Source: Sphingomonas sp. 35-24ZXX (GTDB lineage: Bacteria > Pseudomonadota > Alphaproteobacteria > Sphingomonadales > Sphingomonadaceae). From it: DNA of 64,000 bases. Below, in pieces: positions 31,795 through 39,406 of the stretch; the stretch's first letter is position 1; every line of letters starts with the position of its first letter. Below the pieces are notes generated by a model, which did no database searches, had not been told where the DNA came from, and was given only the letters and a program-made list of their open reading frames with translations. A program made the position numbers and the translations under genes. The DNA lies in NCBI RefSeq assembly GCF_000786215.1, contig NZ_JROG01000004.1, positions 930,001 through 994,000 of the forward strand, given 5' to 3'.

Positions 31795-32295
31795 TCATTG
31801 ATCGCCTCCCGGCTTGGACTTCCGGGAGGCGACGAAGTCGCGGATCACTGCGTGATCCGCCGCGTCCACCGCAGCACGATCCTTGAAGGGCTTCTGGGCA
31901 ATCGAGGGCAGGTACTGCATGGGTCGTCCGCCGATCCAATCGTCCACGATGCCGTCAACGGCCCCGCGCAGGCGCTGACGCAATTCGCGAGCGTCGATGG
32001 GGTCGAGTTTGGCCCATTCAAGCTGGCGCTCGATATACCCGCCCAGGGGGTATTCGCGCTGGTCGATGATCAGCGGCGGGCCTTCGAACTGAACGTTGTA
32101 GCGCACCCCCTTGAACCGGTCGAACAGCGGGCGCTGTAGGTAAAGCCAGTCCTCGATGAAGCCGCGATAGGTCGCGCCATCGGCCCCAGGCCGCTTCATC
32201 TTCTGGACGAAATCATCGATCATCGGACCGACCATTGCGGCCTGAAAATCAGCGGAGGCGACGATCTCGCAAAACAGGTCGCGGCGGTAGGTCAT
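31795..32295 (-). CDS. Hypothetical protein of the transfer-region operon
   Basis: A 166-residue product starting MTYRRDLFCEIVASADF (start set by a 4-bp overlap with the gene before). It is mostly helical and charged, with YRGFIEDWLYLQRPLFDRF in the middle and an acidic-basic tail. No family recognised. Its fixed place between the AlpA/91-aa genes and the mobilisation genes suggests an element-specific accessory role. Confidence 0.6.
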   Translation of the reverse strand: MTYRRDLFCEIVASADFQAAMVGPMIDDFVQKMKRPGADGATYRGFIEDWLYLQRPLFDRFKGVRYNVQFEGPPLIIDQREYPLGGYIERQLEWAKLDPIDARELRQRLRGAVDGIVDDWIGGRPMQYLPSIAQKPFKDRAAVDAADHAVIRDFVASRKSKPGGDQ

Positions 32296-32567
32296 GACAA
32301 TCTCCGAATGGTATGGGGATGAGGCGAGGCGCTGATCACGGCCTCGTCGATAGCTGAGCGGACCCGGTCCGCGAGGTTGCTGGCATGCTCGGCATTGAGC
32401 CACAGGCGGGTGGTACCGACCGAGAGATAACCGCCGCAGCAGGTCCCTTGCGGACCGCCGACCGGCCAGTTCAGCAATTCGATAGCGACCGCGTGGCCCG
32501 CGATACGTTCAAGGCTGGGCGCAAGCTCGGCGATGGCGCGGGGGCGGTGCAGAGGCTCGCCGCTCAT
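32292..32567 (-). CDS. Small hypothetical protein of the transfer-region operon
   Basis: A 91-residue product. PQGTCCGGYLSVGTTRLWLNAEHASNLADRV (in two parts) looks like a compact alpha/beta fold with a Cys-Cys-Gly-Gly turn. It overlaps the AlpA gene before and the 166-residue gene after, both by ATGA. No family recognised. Confidence 0.6.
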   Translation of the reverse strand: MSGEPLHRPRAIAELAPSLERIAGHAVAIELLNWPVGGPQGTCCGGYLSVGTTRLWLNAEHASNLADRVRSAIDEAVISASPHPHTIRRLS

Positions 32568-32815
32568 GACGGCCTGCCCCGTCCGCCCGGATCGGTACCC
32601 TCGGTGCGGTCATCACCCAGATAGGTCTGCGACGGCAGCCCGGTCATCCAGGCGCGGACATCGGCCTCGCGCCAGCGGATCTGGCCATTTCCGAGCCCGC
32701 ACGGCGACGGAAACCGGCCTTGTCTAGTCATGCGGTAAATGGAGGTGCGGCTGAGCCGCAGCAGCGGAATCAGATCCTGCGTGGTCAGCAGGCCCGGGAA
32801 GGGTTGTTGTTCCAT
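32564..32815 (-). CDS. AlpA-family regulator/excisionase-like protein
   Basis: An 83-residue protein from the ATG at 32815 (MEQQPFPGLLTTQDLI). LLTTQDLIPLLRLSRTSIYR, MTRQGRFPSP and IRWREADVRAWM are the winged-helix features of the AlpA/MerR-like excisionase group. It is the first gene of the minus-strand operon that continues into mobilisation genes. It may regulate that operon and assist excision by the integrase at the far end. A 22-bp palindrome lies 65 bp upstream. Confidence 0.85.
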   Translation of the reverse strand: MEQQPFPGLLTTQDLIPLLRLSRTSIYRMTRQGRFPSPCGLGNGQIRWREADVRAWMTGLPSQTYLGDDRTEGTDPGGRGRPS

Positions 32816-32879
32816 CGTGCATCCTTTGGCTTCGTGTGGAAGCAGGAAGGATGTTGAAAGCGCAGGGCATTGCACGTTG

Positions 32880-32901
32880 TTACCCGGTAATTACCGAGTA
32901 A
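32880..32901. promoter_or_regulatory. Palindromic operator upstream of alpA
   Basis: TTACCCGGTAA followed directly by TTACCGAGTAA is a 22-bp palindrome with one mismatched pair. It is 65 bp before the AlpA start and 37 bp from the next gene's stop, in an otherwise plain gap. A good candidate operator for the transfer operon. Confidence 0.5.
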
Positions 32902-32937
32902 TCTGCGGCCACTCGCCGAGGTCGGATTGACAGCAGG

Positions 32938-34029
32938 CTATTTGCGTTGGGTCGGATCAATCCGGCCGCGCACGAAATTCCTGAATTCACTGTATCGGTG
33001 GGTGTTGGAATATCCGATCATCTTGCTGACTGACTCGTCCTTGAAGGTCAGTTTCTGCCCATACTTCTCGAACATGAGCTTCGGCAGCTTCTGCATGATG
33101 TCGCCCACGTCCATGAATGGGTTTTTCTTCACCAGCTCATGGGTCACCCGCTGGATTACGCGAAACTCTTCGTTCCAGGTCTCATCCCTATTTTTGCTCG
33201 CCAAGTAGGCTTCGAGCAATTTCTCGAACTTGTCGTCCGCCAAGCTATACAAGTGGTGCGCCTCGCGGGCAGGACTGCTCGGTTTCGCAGCGGGCAATGT
33301 CAATCCGGCTGCCATGCCGGATATGTCCGGCACAATTGCTGGTGCGGCTGTTTCGGTTTCTGGTGCCGCCGAATCGGTTTCTGGCGGCGACGTTTCCAAT
33401 GGCAGCGATGGCGATCCGGCGAGCGGTATCGAGCTGTTCGTTGCTTCCGTGCCGGGTACGCTCACGATAATGCTGCCCTTGGGCGGCTTGCGATAGGCCC
33501 GCCTGGTCTCGTCGAAACGGCTGTCGAGCAAGAGGATGCGTCCATTGTTTCCTGCAAAGACCGAGGGAGGAATGGAATGTCGCACCCCTGTTTGGGCATC
33601 CAAGGCCAGCGTCAGAAACGTACCGTTGCGCAGGTCGCGAAGGTAGTCATCAAGCCGGTCCAGCCACCGGTGCTCTTGTTCGGTTTTCGCGCAGAACTGC
33701 AGCGTCAGAGCCGATAGCTCACGGTGATCGCGCGCAAGGTGAATTGCCCCCATGACCGCAAGCAAGGCAATTGCGCCGGAAAAGTTGGTCAGCAACATCC
33801 CATCCGGTGTTCGCGATGAGAACCACCCCAAAGCCGCCATGCAGCAGGCTAGTCCAACGAGAGCTGGCCGGGCCAGCCTGCGCCAGTGCCAGTCCTCGGC
33901 TCCCGCGAAGATGCGATTGACGACAGCTTCGCCAAACAGTTCGACAGGATGGCGGTCTGGCAGTTCGCCATGACGGATCATGAAGTGCTGCCAAAGCGTG
34001 GGAAGGTTTTCGTCAGCCCCGATTGTCAT
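32938..34029 (-). CDS. Membrane protein of unknown function
   Basis: The 363-residue product has two adjacent hydrophobic segments (about 53-70, ALVGLACCMAALGWF, and 80-96, TNFSGAIALLAVMGAIHL), then a soluble region. A Ser/Pro/Thr/Ala-rich linker (about 200-245) leads to a charged C-terminal helical domain (DDKFEKLLEAYLASKNRDETW, in parts). No family recognised. It lies between the AlpA operon and AbiE on the same strand but with gaps, so it is probably an independent cargo gene. A membrane anchor plus linker and head would suit a sensor or defence protein. Confidence 0.65.
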   Translation of the reverse strand: MTIGADENLPTLWQHFMIRHGELPDRHPVELFGEAVVNRIFAGAEDWHWRRLARPALVGLACCMAALGWFSSRTPDGMLLTNFSGAIALLAVMGAIHLARDHRELSALTLQFCAKTEQEHRWLDRLDDYLRDLRNGTFLTLALDAQTGVRHSIPPSVFAGNNGRILLLDSRFDETRRAYRKPPKGSIIVSVPGTEATNSSIPLAGSPSLPLETSPPETDSAAPETETAAPAIVPDISGMAAGLTLPAAKPSSPAREAHHLYSLADDKFEKLLEAYLASKNRDETWNEEFRVIQRVTHELVKKNPFMDVGDIMQKLPKLMFEKYGQKLTFKDESVSKMIGYSNTHRYSEFRNFVRGRIDPTQRK

Positions 34030-34334
34030 CGCTGCCGTGTGCGCTCATTCTGAATAACAGCACTGAGTGGGTTCGGCAGTCTGACAAGCTGGTGCATGGC
34101 TACGTCCACACCTGGAGTGACATCCTGAAAGTCATCAAGTCCCAATATTACTGCGATGTATGTGGCGGGCAAGTATCATGGATGGGCGACCACTGACGAT
34201 CTCAGACGCCTTGAGCGTGCTTTTCGATCGTGAGGAACAGCAGCAGCTTGGAGGGGCAACAATAGCCGGATTTCAACGGGCCGTTGAAAACTCAATTCCA
34301 CTGAAACAACAGGGCGGGTGGCAAGCTTCGACCT
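34030..34334. other. Gap with a short plus-strand coding remnant
   Basis: A plus-strand frame from about 34047 to a TGA near 34197 reads NNSTEWVRQSDKLVHGYVH and ends YYCDVCGGQVSWMGDH. The CxxC ending looks protein-like but has no good start, so it may be a remnant. Nothing else is visible. Confidence 0.3.
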
Positions 34335-35192
34335 TCAGGTCAGGCGCTCGCAGCAGGGTCGCAAGGAAGACCAGATCTGCTCAGTCACTTCGCTCAGCGA
34401 TACGCTGTCGATACCGATGGAGTCGGTATAGGCCTGCCACTGCCTGACTTTGAGCGGATCTTTGGCAAAGGCGTCTGTTAGGCCCGCTGGAGCATCTACC
34501 GGCACTGCCGTTGCGCGGCGCGCGAAGGTCGCGGCGATGGCCTGCGTCAAGGAAGCTTCGTCGAGGTCGAGCGCTGCCGGGATGGTCCAGAGGTCATAGT
34601 AATCCTTCATTCGCCCGTTCACGACGCCCAGCGCAACAATCGCCTGAAACTTTTCGGCGATGACCGTTTCGGGCGGATAGGCGCGGATATTCGGGATCGG
34701 TGTCCCGAGCAGTGAGGGATAGTCGATGACGTGCTCGGGCCGGGTCAGGGCATCGCCGAGGCCCACATCAATGGTGATCGGGATGCGTGCACCATCGAGC
34801 ATGGCGACAGTCTTGAGCCGGACGCCGCCGTAGATGTTGTCTTCCCGGATTGCCGCAGCCGTCAGCTGCTCAATGTCGAATATCAATCCATCCTTGCCAT
34901 CGATGGCCATGATGTCGGCGAAGATTTCGCGCAGGCGTTCTTCGTCCAGTTCGCCAAAGCCGAGGAAGTCTGCATCGCGCGTGGTGCGATGATCGTCGCC
35001 GGTCCACACTGTCACGAGCATGCCGCCCTTCAGCACGAACTGATCGCGGTGCCGCGATTGCACGAGGCGGTAGATCAGCCGTTCCAGTCCATAGTTGACC
35101 AGCACAAGGCCAAAGTCTCGCTGCTTTTCGAGCGAGAGATTGCGCAGCCGCTGGCGCACTGATGCGGCCAGATTGGTGATGTCCTTAGCCAT
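34335..35192 (-). CDS. abiEii: AbiEii-type nucleotidyltransferase toxin
   Basis: The 285-residue protein (ATG at 35192, MAKDITNLAASVRQRL) has the minimal nucleotidyltransferase signature: VLKGGMLV, then TTRDADFLGF, followed by a later Asp strand (ITIDVGLGD). The C-terminal PETVIAEKFQAIV and GRMKDYYDLW are typical of AbiEii/DUF1814. Such toxins transfer nucleotides to tRNA 3' ends or other targets and stop growth. The start lies 8 bp inside the upstream antitoxin gene. A type IV toxin-antitoxin pair, giving phage abortive infection and element maintenance. Confidence 0.9.
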   Translation of the reverse strand: MAKDITNLAASVRQRLRNLSLEKQRDFGLVLVNYGLERLIYRLVQSRHRDQFVLKGGMLVTVWTGDDHRTTRDADFLGFGELDEERLREIFADIMAIDGKDGLIFDIEQLTAAAIREDNIYGGVRLKTVAMLDGARIPITIDVGLGDALTRPEHVIDYPSLLGTPIPNIRAYPPETVIAEKFQAIVALGVVNGRMKDYYDLWTIPAALDLDEASLTQAIAATFARRATAVPVDAPAGLTDAFAKDPLKVRQWQAYTDSIGIDSVSLSEVTEQIWSSLRPCCERLT

Positions 35193-35802
35193 TCTGCACC
35201 AGAGCCTCGAGATAGGGGCGCATGATCTTCCATGCTCCGCAGTCCTTCGCTGCCTGCGCAATCTCGGCAGGCGTTGCCTTGCGCTGATCGATCGCGTTGC
35301 GCAGGCTTTCAATGGCTACGGAGCGGTCAACAAGCCGTGCGTTCCGAAATGCGTCTGCCAGCGACTTGGTGACAGAGTAGATCGCCACCCCGACCCCGGC
35401 GATGGTGTGGTGCTCGACACCATACCCGAGATAGGGCTCGCGGAGGCGGACGATGCGCACCTTCGGATAATCGACCTTCGGGGCCCAATCCTTCGCGCCG
35501 ATGGCAACCCAGGCCTGGCGTGGCATCTGATCCGTAAGGTCGTGGTAGGCCAGCGCCGACACCAGACAGATAACCCCATCCGGGATACGCTTGCTGACTT
35601 CGGCAAGGGCCATGTGCGCGCTGTCGCCGCCATCCGGGAGCTGATAAAGGCCTCGACCTGCCCTTGTTATCTCACCATTGCGCACCGCTCTGGCTATTGT
35701 CGCGGCGGTCACGCCTTCCGCTTTGAGTTCGTGGGCGCGCATCATGGTTCGCTGCGTCAGCAGCGCTACGGCTCTGTCTCTTTGGGTCTGCAGCTCGGTC
35801 AT
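35185..35802 (-). CDS. abiEi: AbiEi-type antitoxin
   Basis: The 205-residue protein has an N-terminal winged helix (MMRAHELKAEGVTAATIARA, then VRNGEITRAGRGLYQLPD) and a C-terminal antitoxin domain (ICLVSALAYHDLTDQMP, YSVTKSLADAFRNARLV). This matches the AbiEi family, which neutralises AbiEii without direct binding and represses its own promoter. An inverted repeat 15 bp before the start (35817-35841) is a ready operator. Confidence 0.9.
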   Translation of the reverse strand: MTELQTQRDRAVALLTQRTMMRAHELKAEGVTAATIARAVRNGEITRAGRGLYQLPDGGDSAHMALAEVSKRIPDGVICLVSALAYHDLTDQMPRQAWVAIGAKDWAPKVDYPKVRIVRLREPYLGYGVEHHTIAGVGVAIYSVTKSLADAFRNARLVDRSVAIESLRNAIDQRKATPAEIAQAAKDCGAWKIMRPYLEALVQNG

Positions 35803-35816
35803 TCGGATACTTTACA

Positions 35817-35841
35817 TCGGACAAGGTGAAATATTGTCCGA
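35817..35841. promoter_or_regulatory. AbiEi operator inverted repeat
   Basis: TCGGACAA and TTGTCCGA are perfect 8-base arms with a 9-base spacer, ending 15 bp before the abiEi start. AbiEi antitoxins are known to autoregulate through inverted repeats at this place. Confidence 0.7.
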
Positions 35842-36488
35842 GGAAACATATCATAGGCATGTCGCCTGACGCAATGGGCTCCAGGAAAGGAAGTGCACGC
35901 TACTGAACGATGGTTTTTGCTGCTGCCGGTTTAGTTTCCCTCCAAAACGCGTAGCCGAGCTTAGTATTTCTCCACGCTCTCAAACCAACATCGGGTCCGG
36001 CGATGCCCTCGGGTGTACCCACCTGATCGGATTGAGAATGCGCTCTGCGAGAAGTTCCGCAAACGGCACGATGCTCGCGCGCGCGCCTCTTCAAGAGCAT
36101 CTCGTGGGATTTATCGGATATTGCGTTGAGGCGGAATGGCGGAAGCTGGCCAGGCAAGTCGACACCACTCTGCCGTCCACCCTCCCGACATCAGATCCCC
36201 GACCGGAGGGCATGGCCGGTGCCGCATAACCGAAAGCGCCATGAGATGACCGTAATCGAGTTCCGGGGACACCAATTTGTTACGTATTGAAACCAAATGA
36301 CGCTAATAAATCGAACCAAAAAACTTGCATTGGGATGATACGCTGTGCTACATAGTGAAAGTGCCTGAAACATCACTTATAGACCCCAATCTTTTAAGCA
36401 ATCTAGACTTGGGTGCATGGAAAGTGGCATTTCAATCTTCGAAATGTATATTCGTTAAACATATCAAATACTTATCTTTTACTTTGCC
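35842..36488. other. Right end of the element, no convincing gene
   Basis: About 650 bp, increasingly AT-rich towards the right. A minus-strand frame (35900-36157) ends GLRAWRNTKLGYAFWRETKP and looks somewhat protein-like, but I recognise nothing. No AGTCACCCTT or GGGGCAT repeats are seen next to core 4, so integrase arm sites at this end are not apparent. Confidence 0.4.
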
Positions 36489-36505
36489 GTCCTCTTCTGG
36501 CACCA
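36489..36505 (+). repeat. Attachment core 4, right end of the island
   Basis: GTCCTCTTCTGGCACCA matches the tRNA-Leu 3' end over 17 of 18 bases, lacking one G of the GGG. The low-GC sequence on the left changes to chromosome-like GC on the right. This is the expected attR. Confidence 0.7.
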
Positions 36506-36563
36506 TTTTCCCCGCGGCTTCGACAGCTCTCGGGGAAGCGATCAAGACATTTGAGATACTTGA

Positions 36564-37187
36564 TCGCAGCAACAAGCCAATTTCGACTTTGCCTCACCGC
36601 AAGGGCCAGAGGGCTTTGCGGCCGATCACAGCATGCTGGGTGACCGGCAGGAAGCATGGCTGTTCGACCAGCTGGCGCGCTCCACCATCCGCTGGAACCT
36701 GATCGGACAGCAGGTGCTGCTGATGAATTTGCTCCGCGAAAGGGAAGGCAGTTCCGAACGGCTCACCGGCATGGATACATGGTCGGGCTATATGCACAGC
36801 CGGCGCCGGCTGCTCGATCATATCGACAAGCATCGGCCTGGCAATGTCGTCACGGTCAGTGGCGATGCCCATCTGCACTTCGCCGGGGACTTGATCCAGG
36901 ACAATGGCGATGGACGGGTGATCTCCGCCGAGTTCAGCGCGACTTCGATCACATCGGGTGCCGACGGGACGGGCGATGAAAACCCTCGTGTGAAGAGTGC
37001 GCTGGCGGGCAATCCCGAGCTGAAGGCGATCACTGACAAACGCGGCTATCTGCTGTGCGAGGTCGGCCGCGATCTGTGGCATGCGGATCTCAAGATTCTC
37101 GACAAGGTGACCGAACCCGACGGTATCCTGACCAGCTACGCCCGCTTTGGCGTCGAACATGGCCGGCCGGGCATTATTCGTCTCTAG
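36564..37187 (+). pseudogene. phoD: 5'-truncated phoD-like alkaline phosphatase
   Basis: The frame is open from 36564 (just after a TGA) to TAG at 37185, with its first ATG at 36633. FAADHSMLGDRQEAWLFDQL, TIRWNLIGQQVLLMNLL, NVVTVSGDAHLHFA and VISAEFSATSITSGADG are the C-terminal third of PhoD (metal-binding GDAH-x-H). The N-terminal two thirds, including the first metal ligands and the Tat signal, are absent, so the remnant should be inactive. The missing part would lie where the island's right end now stands, 60 bp upstream. Confidence 0.82.
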
Positions 37188-37268
37188 CGATGCTACGCGT
37201 GCTACCGGGCGAAGGCGAAGATCCGCCTTTCGTCCTGCGGCAATCTGCCAACCGTCCGGCCAATACCG

Positions 37269-37931
37269 TCAAGATGCGCGGTCGAACGCCTCGGCCACGA
37301 AATCGCGACCCAGTCGCAGGCCGACGGGGTCGACGCTGTGCGCGACGCCATAGGAAACATGCGTCGTGACGTCGACACCCAGCCGCCTGAGTTCGCTTTC
37401 CGCCACGTGCAGCGCTGCGACCGGCACGACGGGATCGGCCGTGCCATGCACCAGCAGCACCGGCGGCTTTGCAAGGTCGGCATGGGCAAGGCCAGTGGTT
37501 TCGGTGAGCATGCCCGAATAGCCCACCACCGCGGCGACCGGTCGTGGTCGGCGCAACCCGACATGAAGCGCCATCATCGTGCCCTGGCTGAACCCGACCA
37601 GGGCAAGATCGCTTTCGGTCAGCCCATATTGGTCCAGCTTGCGGTCGATAAAGGCGTCGATCGCAGGCGCGGCTGACGCTGCACCTGCGGCCAGTGCCGA
37701 TGGGGCGAAGCCGGTCAGTCCCCACCACTGATACCCTGCACCCATCATCCCACAGCGCTGAGGCGCATGCGGCGCGAGGAACAACGTGTCTGGAAGCGCC
37801 TCCTGCCATTGCGGCGCGAGCGCGATCATGTCGGTGCCGCTGGACCCGAAACCGTGCAGCAGCACGATGATCTTCCTCGGCTTTTCGCCGGTTCGCGGCT
37901 GCAGGCTGGCGCCGTTGACAATTTTCGACAC
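37269..37931 (-). CDS. Phospholipase/carboxylesterase-family hydrolase
   Basis: The start is the GTG at 37931 (MSKIVNGASLQ, 220 residues), six bases after GGGAGA; an ATG far upstream gives a non-conserved extension. It has HGFGSSGTDM near the oxyanion loop, nucleophile GFSQGTMM, Asp in HGTADPVVP and His in YGVAHSVDP. This is a cytoplasmic PF02230-type serine esterase of about normal size, acting on short acyl esters. It lies downstream of the VOC gene after a 264-bp gap with a strong hairpin, so it is perhaps transcribed separately. Confidence 0.88.
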   Translation of the reverse strand: MSKIVNGASLQPRTGEKPRKIIVLLHGFGSSGTDMIALAPQWQEALPDTLFLAPHAPQRCGMMGAGYQWWGLTGFAPSALAAGAASAAPAIDAFIDRKLDQYGLTESDLALVGFSQGTMMALHVGLRRPRPVAAVVGYSGMLTETTGLAHADLAKPPVLLVHGTADPVVPVAALHVAESELRRLGVDVTTHVSYGVAHSVDPVGLRLGRDFVAEAFDRAS

Positions 37932-37983
37932 CGAAACTCTCCCATGATCGCGCAACGGCGCCTGTCGGTGGTAGCCGTTCCGG

Positions 37984-38015
37984 CCTGAAGGACAAGAAGC
38001 GTGCTGTCTTTCAGG
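37984..38015. terminator. Stem-loop between the VOC and esterase genes
   Basis: CCTGAAGGACA and TGTCTTTCAGG pair with one mismatch over 11 bases around a 10-base loop. It has no long T run, so it could be a terminator for the VOC operon or an operator for the esterase. Confidence 0.4.
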
Positions 38016-38195
38016 TAAGTTTGCCAATCAGGGCTTTCCACCCGATGCCGGATGTTTCGGTGGCATTGCCGCTGCCCGCCCGGGGGTCGTGGTCCGTGGG
38101 CGGTCCACCGACCGCACAGGCTTTCGCTGTGATGTGCGTTGCTCACCTCGCAAGACCGGCACGACCTGCCACGCGCCTGGACGGTGCTCGCCGTC

Positions 38196-38636
38196 TCAGC
38201 CGGCCTCCCCGGATGCCGGGTCGTCATCATCCTCCGCCCGGCGCAAGATCTCGATCACGTTGCCAGCCATATCGTTGAAGAAGAAACCCTGGTTGCGGTC
38301 CTTGCCGACCTCGAGGATGATGGCGATCCCGGCCTTTGCCAGGCGGCGGCGCATCTGGTCATAGTCCCGCGTCTGGAAGCAGATGTGCTTGTGCCCCAGC
38401 GTGTGCAGATCGCGCCGCGGATCGCGCCGCTCCTCCGCCATCGGCTGCGGCGAGGGCACCTGGAACAGCTCTATGCGCATCGCGCCGCGCTTGAGAAACG
38501 CGGCCTGGATGTTGCCCGGAAGCGCAAACCGGCTTTCCAGGTGGAAGTCGAGCAGATCGGCATACCAGCGGGCTGCCGCGTCGATATCGGGGACCGACAG
38601 CGCATGATGGTGAAAATCGAGGGCCTCGCCCGTCAT
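38196..38636 (-). CDS. VOC-superfamily (glyoxalase-like) protein
   Basis: The 146-residue protein begins [20 protein letters not shown] with the first metal-ligand His, contains FLKRGAMRIELFQVPSPQP, a second His at LGHKHICFQTRD, and ends with the ligand Glu in GNVIEILRR. One domain of the betaalphabetabetabeta type, probably a metal-dependent lyase/isomerase or dioxygenase-like enzyme. It overlaps the SDR stop (ATGA) and is the last gene of the minus-strand catabolic operon. Confidence 0.88.
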   Translation of the reverse strand: MTGEALDFHHHALSVPDIDAAARWYADLLDFHLESRFALPGNIQAAFLKRGAMRIELFQVPSPQPMAEERRDPRRDLHTLGHKHICFQTRDYDQMRRRLAKAGIAIILEVGKDRNQGFFFNDMAGNVIEILRRAEDDDDPASGEAG

Positions 38637-39406
38637 GCTGCCGTCCATCCGCCATCGATGATCAGATGCGTTCCGGTCATCATCGCCGATGCATCGGACG
38701 CCAGGAACACCGCCGCGCCCATGAGGTCGCTGACCTGGCCCAGACGGCCCAGCTGGATCTTGGACAGAACGGTAGACAGGAATGCCTGATCCTCGAAGAA
38801 CGGCCGGGTCAGCGCGGTTTCGATGAAGGTCGGACACAAGGTGTTCGAACGGATGCCGTGGCGCGCGAGATCTAGCGCCATCGCCTTGCTCATGCCTTCC
38901 AGCCCCCATTTCGACGCGCAGTACAGCGACCGGTCGGGCCCGCCGACATGGCCCATCTGGCTCGACAGGTGGATCAGGCTGCCCTTCGTGCCAGTCTCGA
39001 TCATGCGCCGCGTGCAGGCCTGCGCCACGAAAAACGCGGCCTTCAAGTTAAGGTCGAGCACCGCGTCGTAATCGGCTTCCTCCACGTCCCACGGCGGCAT
39101 CGGGCGGTTTGTCCCGGCATTGTTGAGCAGGATGTGGAACGGTGCCTGCTCCTTGAAAAATGCGCGGACACCGGCCAGATCGGAAACGTCGAGCGTGACC
39201 GCGCGCGCATTTGCGCCGATCTGTTCGGCGGCAGCCTCGATCTCGAGGGCCGACCGCGCCACCAATGTGACCTCGGCGCCGGCTGCGGCAAAGGCCGCCG
39301 CGCAACCGAGCCCGATACCGCGCCCGGCACCCGTGACGATGGCCCGGCGCCCGTCGAGGCGCAGGCTGGGTGTCACGGGCAGCGGCTCTGGCGTAATGCT
39401 GTTCAA
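38633..39406 (-). CDS. SDR-family oxidoreductase
   Basis: I place the start at a TTG (39406) that overlaps the HisD-like stop as TTGA, giving 257 residues, the normal SDR size; upstream frame sequence is antisense to the hisD-like gene. It has [10 protein letters not shown] cofactor loop, NNAG ([10 protein letters not shown]), catalytic Ser in LIHLSSQMG, and YCASK. It ends [10 protein letters not shown], the usual SDR C terminus. Probably an NAD(P)-dependent alcohol dehydrogenase acting in the same path as the HisD-like enzyme. Confidence 0.92.
   Translation of the reverse strand: MNSITPEPLPVTPSLRLDGRRAIVTGAGRGIGLGCAAAFAAAGAEVTLVARSALEIEAAAEQIGANARAVTLDVSDLAGVRAFFKEQAPFHILLNNAGTNRPMPPWDVEEADYDAVLDLNLKAAFFVAQACTRRMIETGTKGSLIHLSSQMGHVGGPDRSLYCASKWGLEGMSKAMALDLARHGIRSNTLCPTFIETALTRPFFEDQAFLSTVLSKIQLGRLGQVSDLMGAAVFLASDASAMMTGTHLIIDGGWTAA

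Larger units (their letters stand above)
8235..36505 (+). mobile_element. 28-kb integrative mobilizable element at tRNA-Leu
   Basis: Bounded by core 3 on the left and the near-perfect core 4 at 36489-36505 on the right, with the integrase next to the left end. It carries integrase, retron, methyltransferase/DptH-like operon, ArdC, MobF relaxase, VirD4-type coupling protein, relaxosome-type accessory genes, AlpA regulator and AbiE. There are no VirB/Tra mating-pair genes, so it is mobilizable rather than self-transmissible. Base composition drops towards both ends and returns to chromosome-like values after 36506. Confidence 0.75.

Noticed and set aside
36325-36702. 125-codon plus-strand frame crossing the attR core
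   Set aside because: It spans a recombination junction and overlaps the phoD remnant in another frame, so it is a chance reading.
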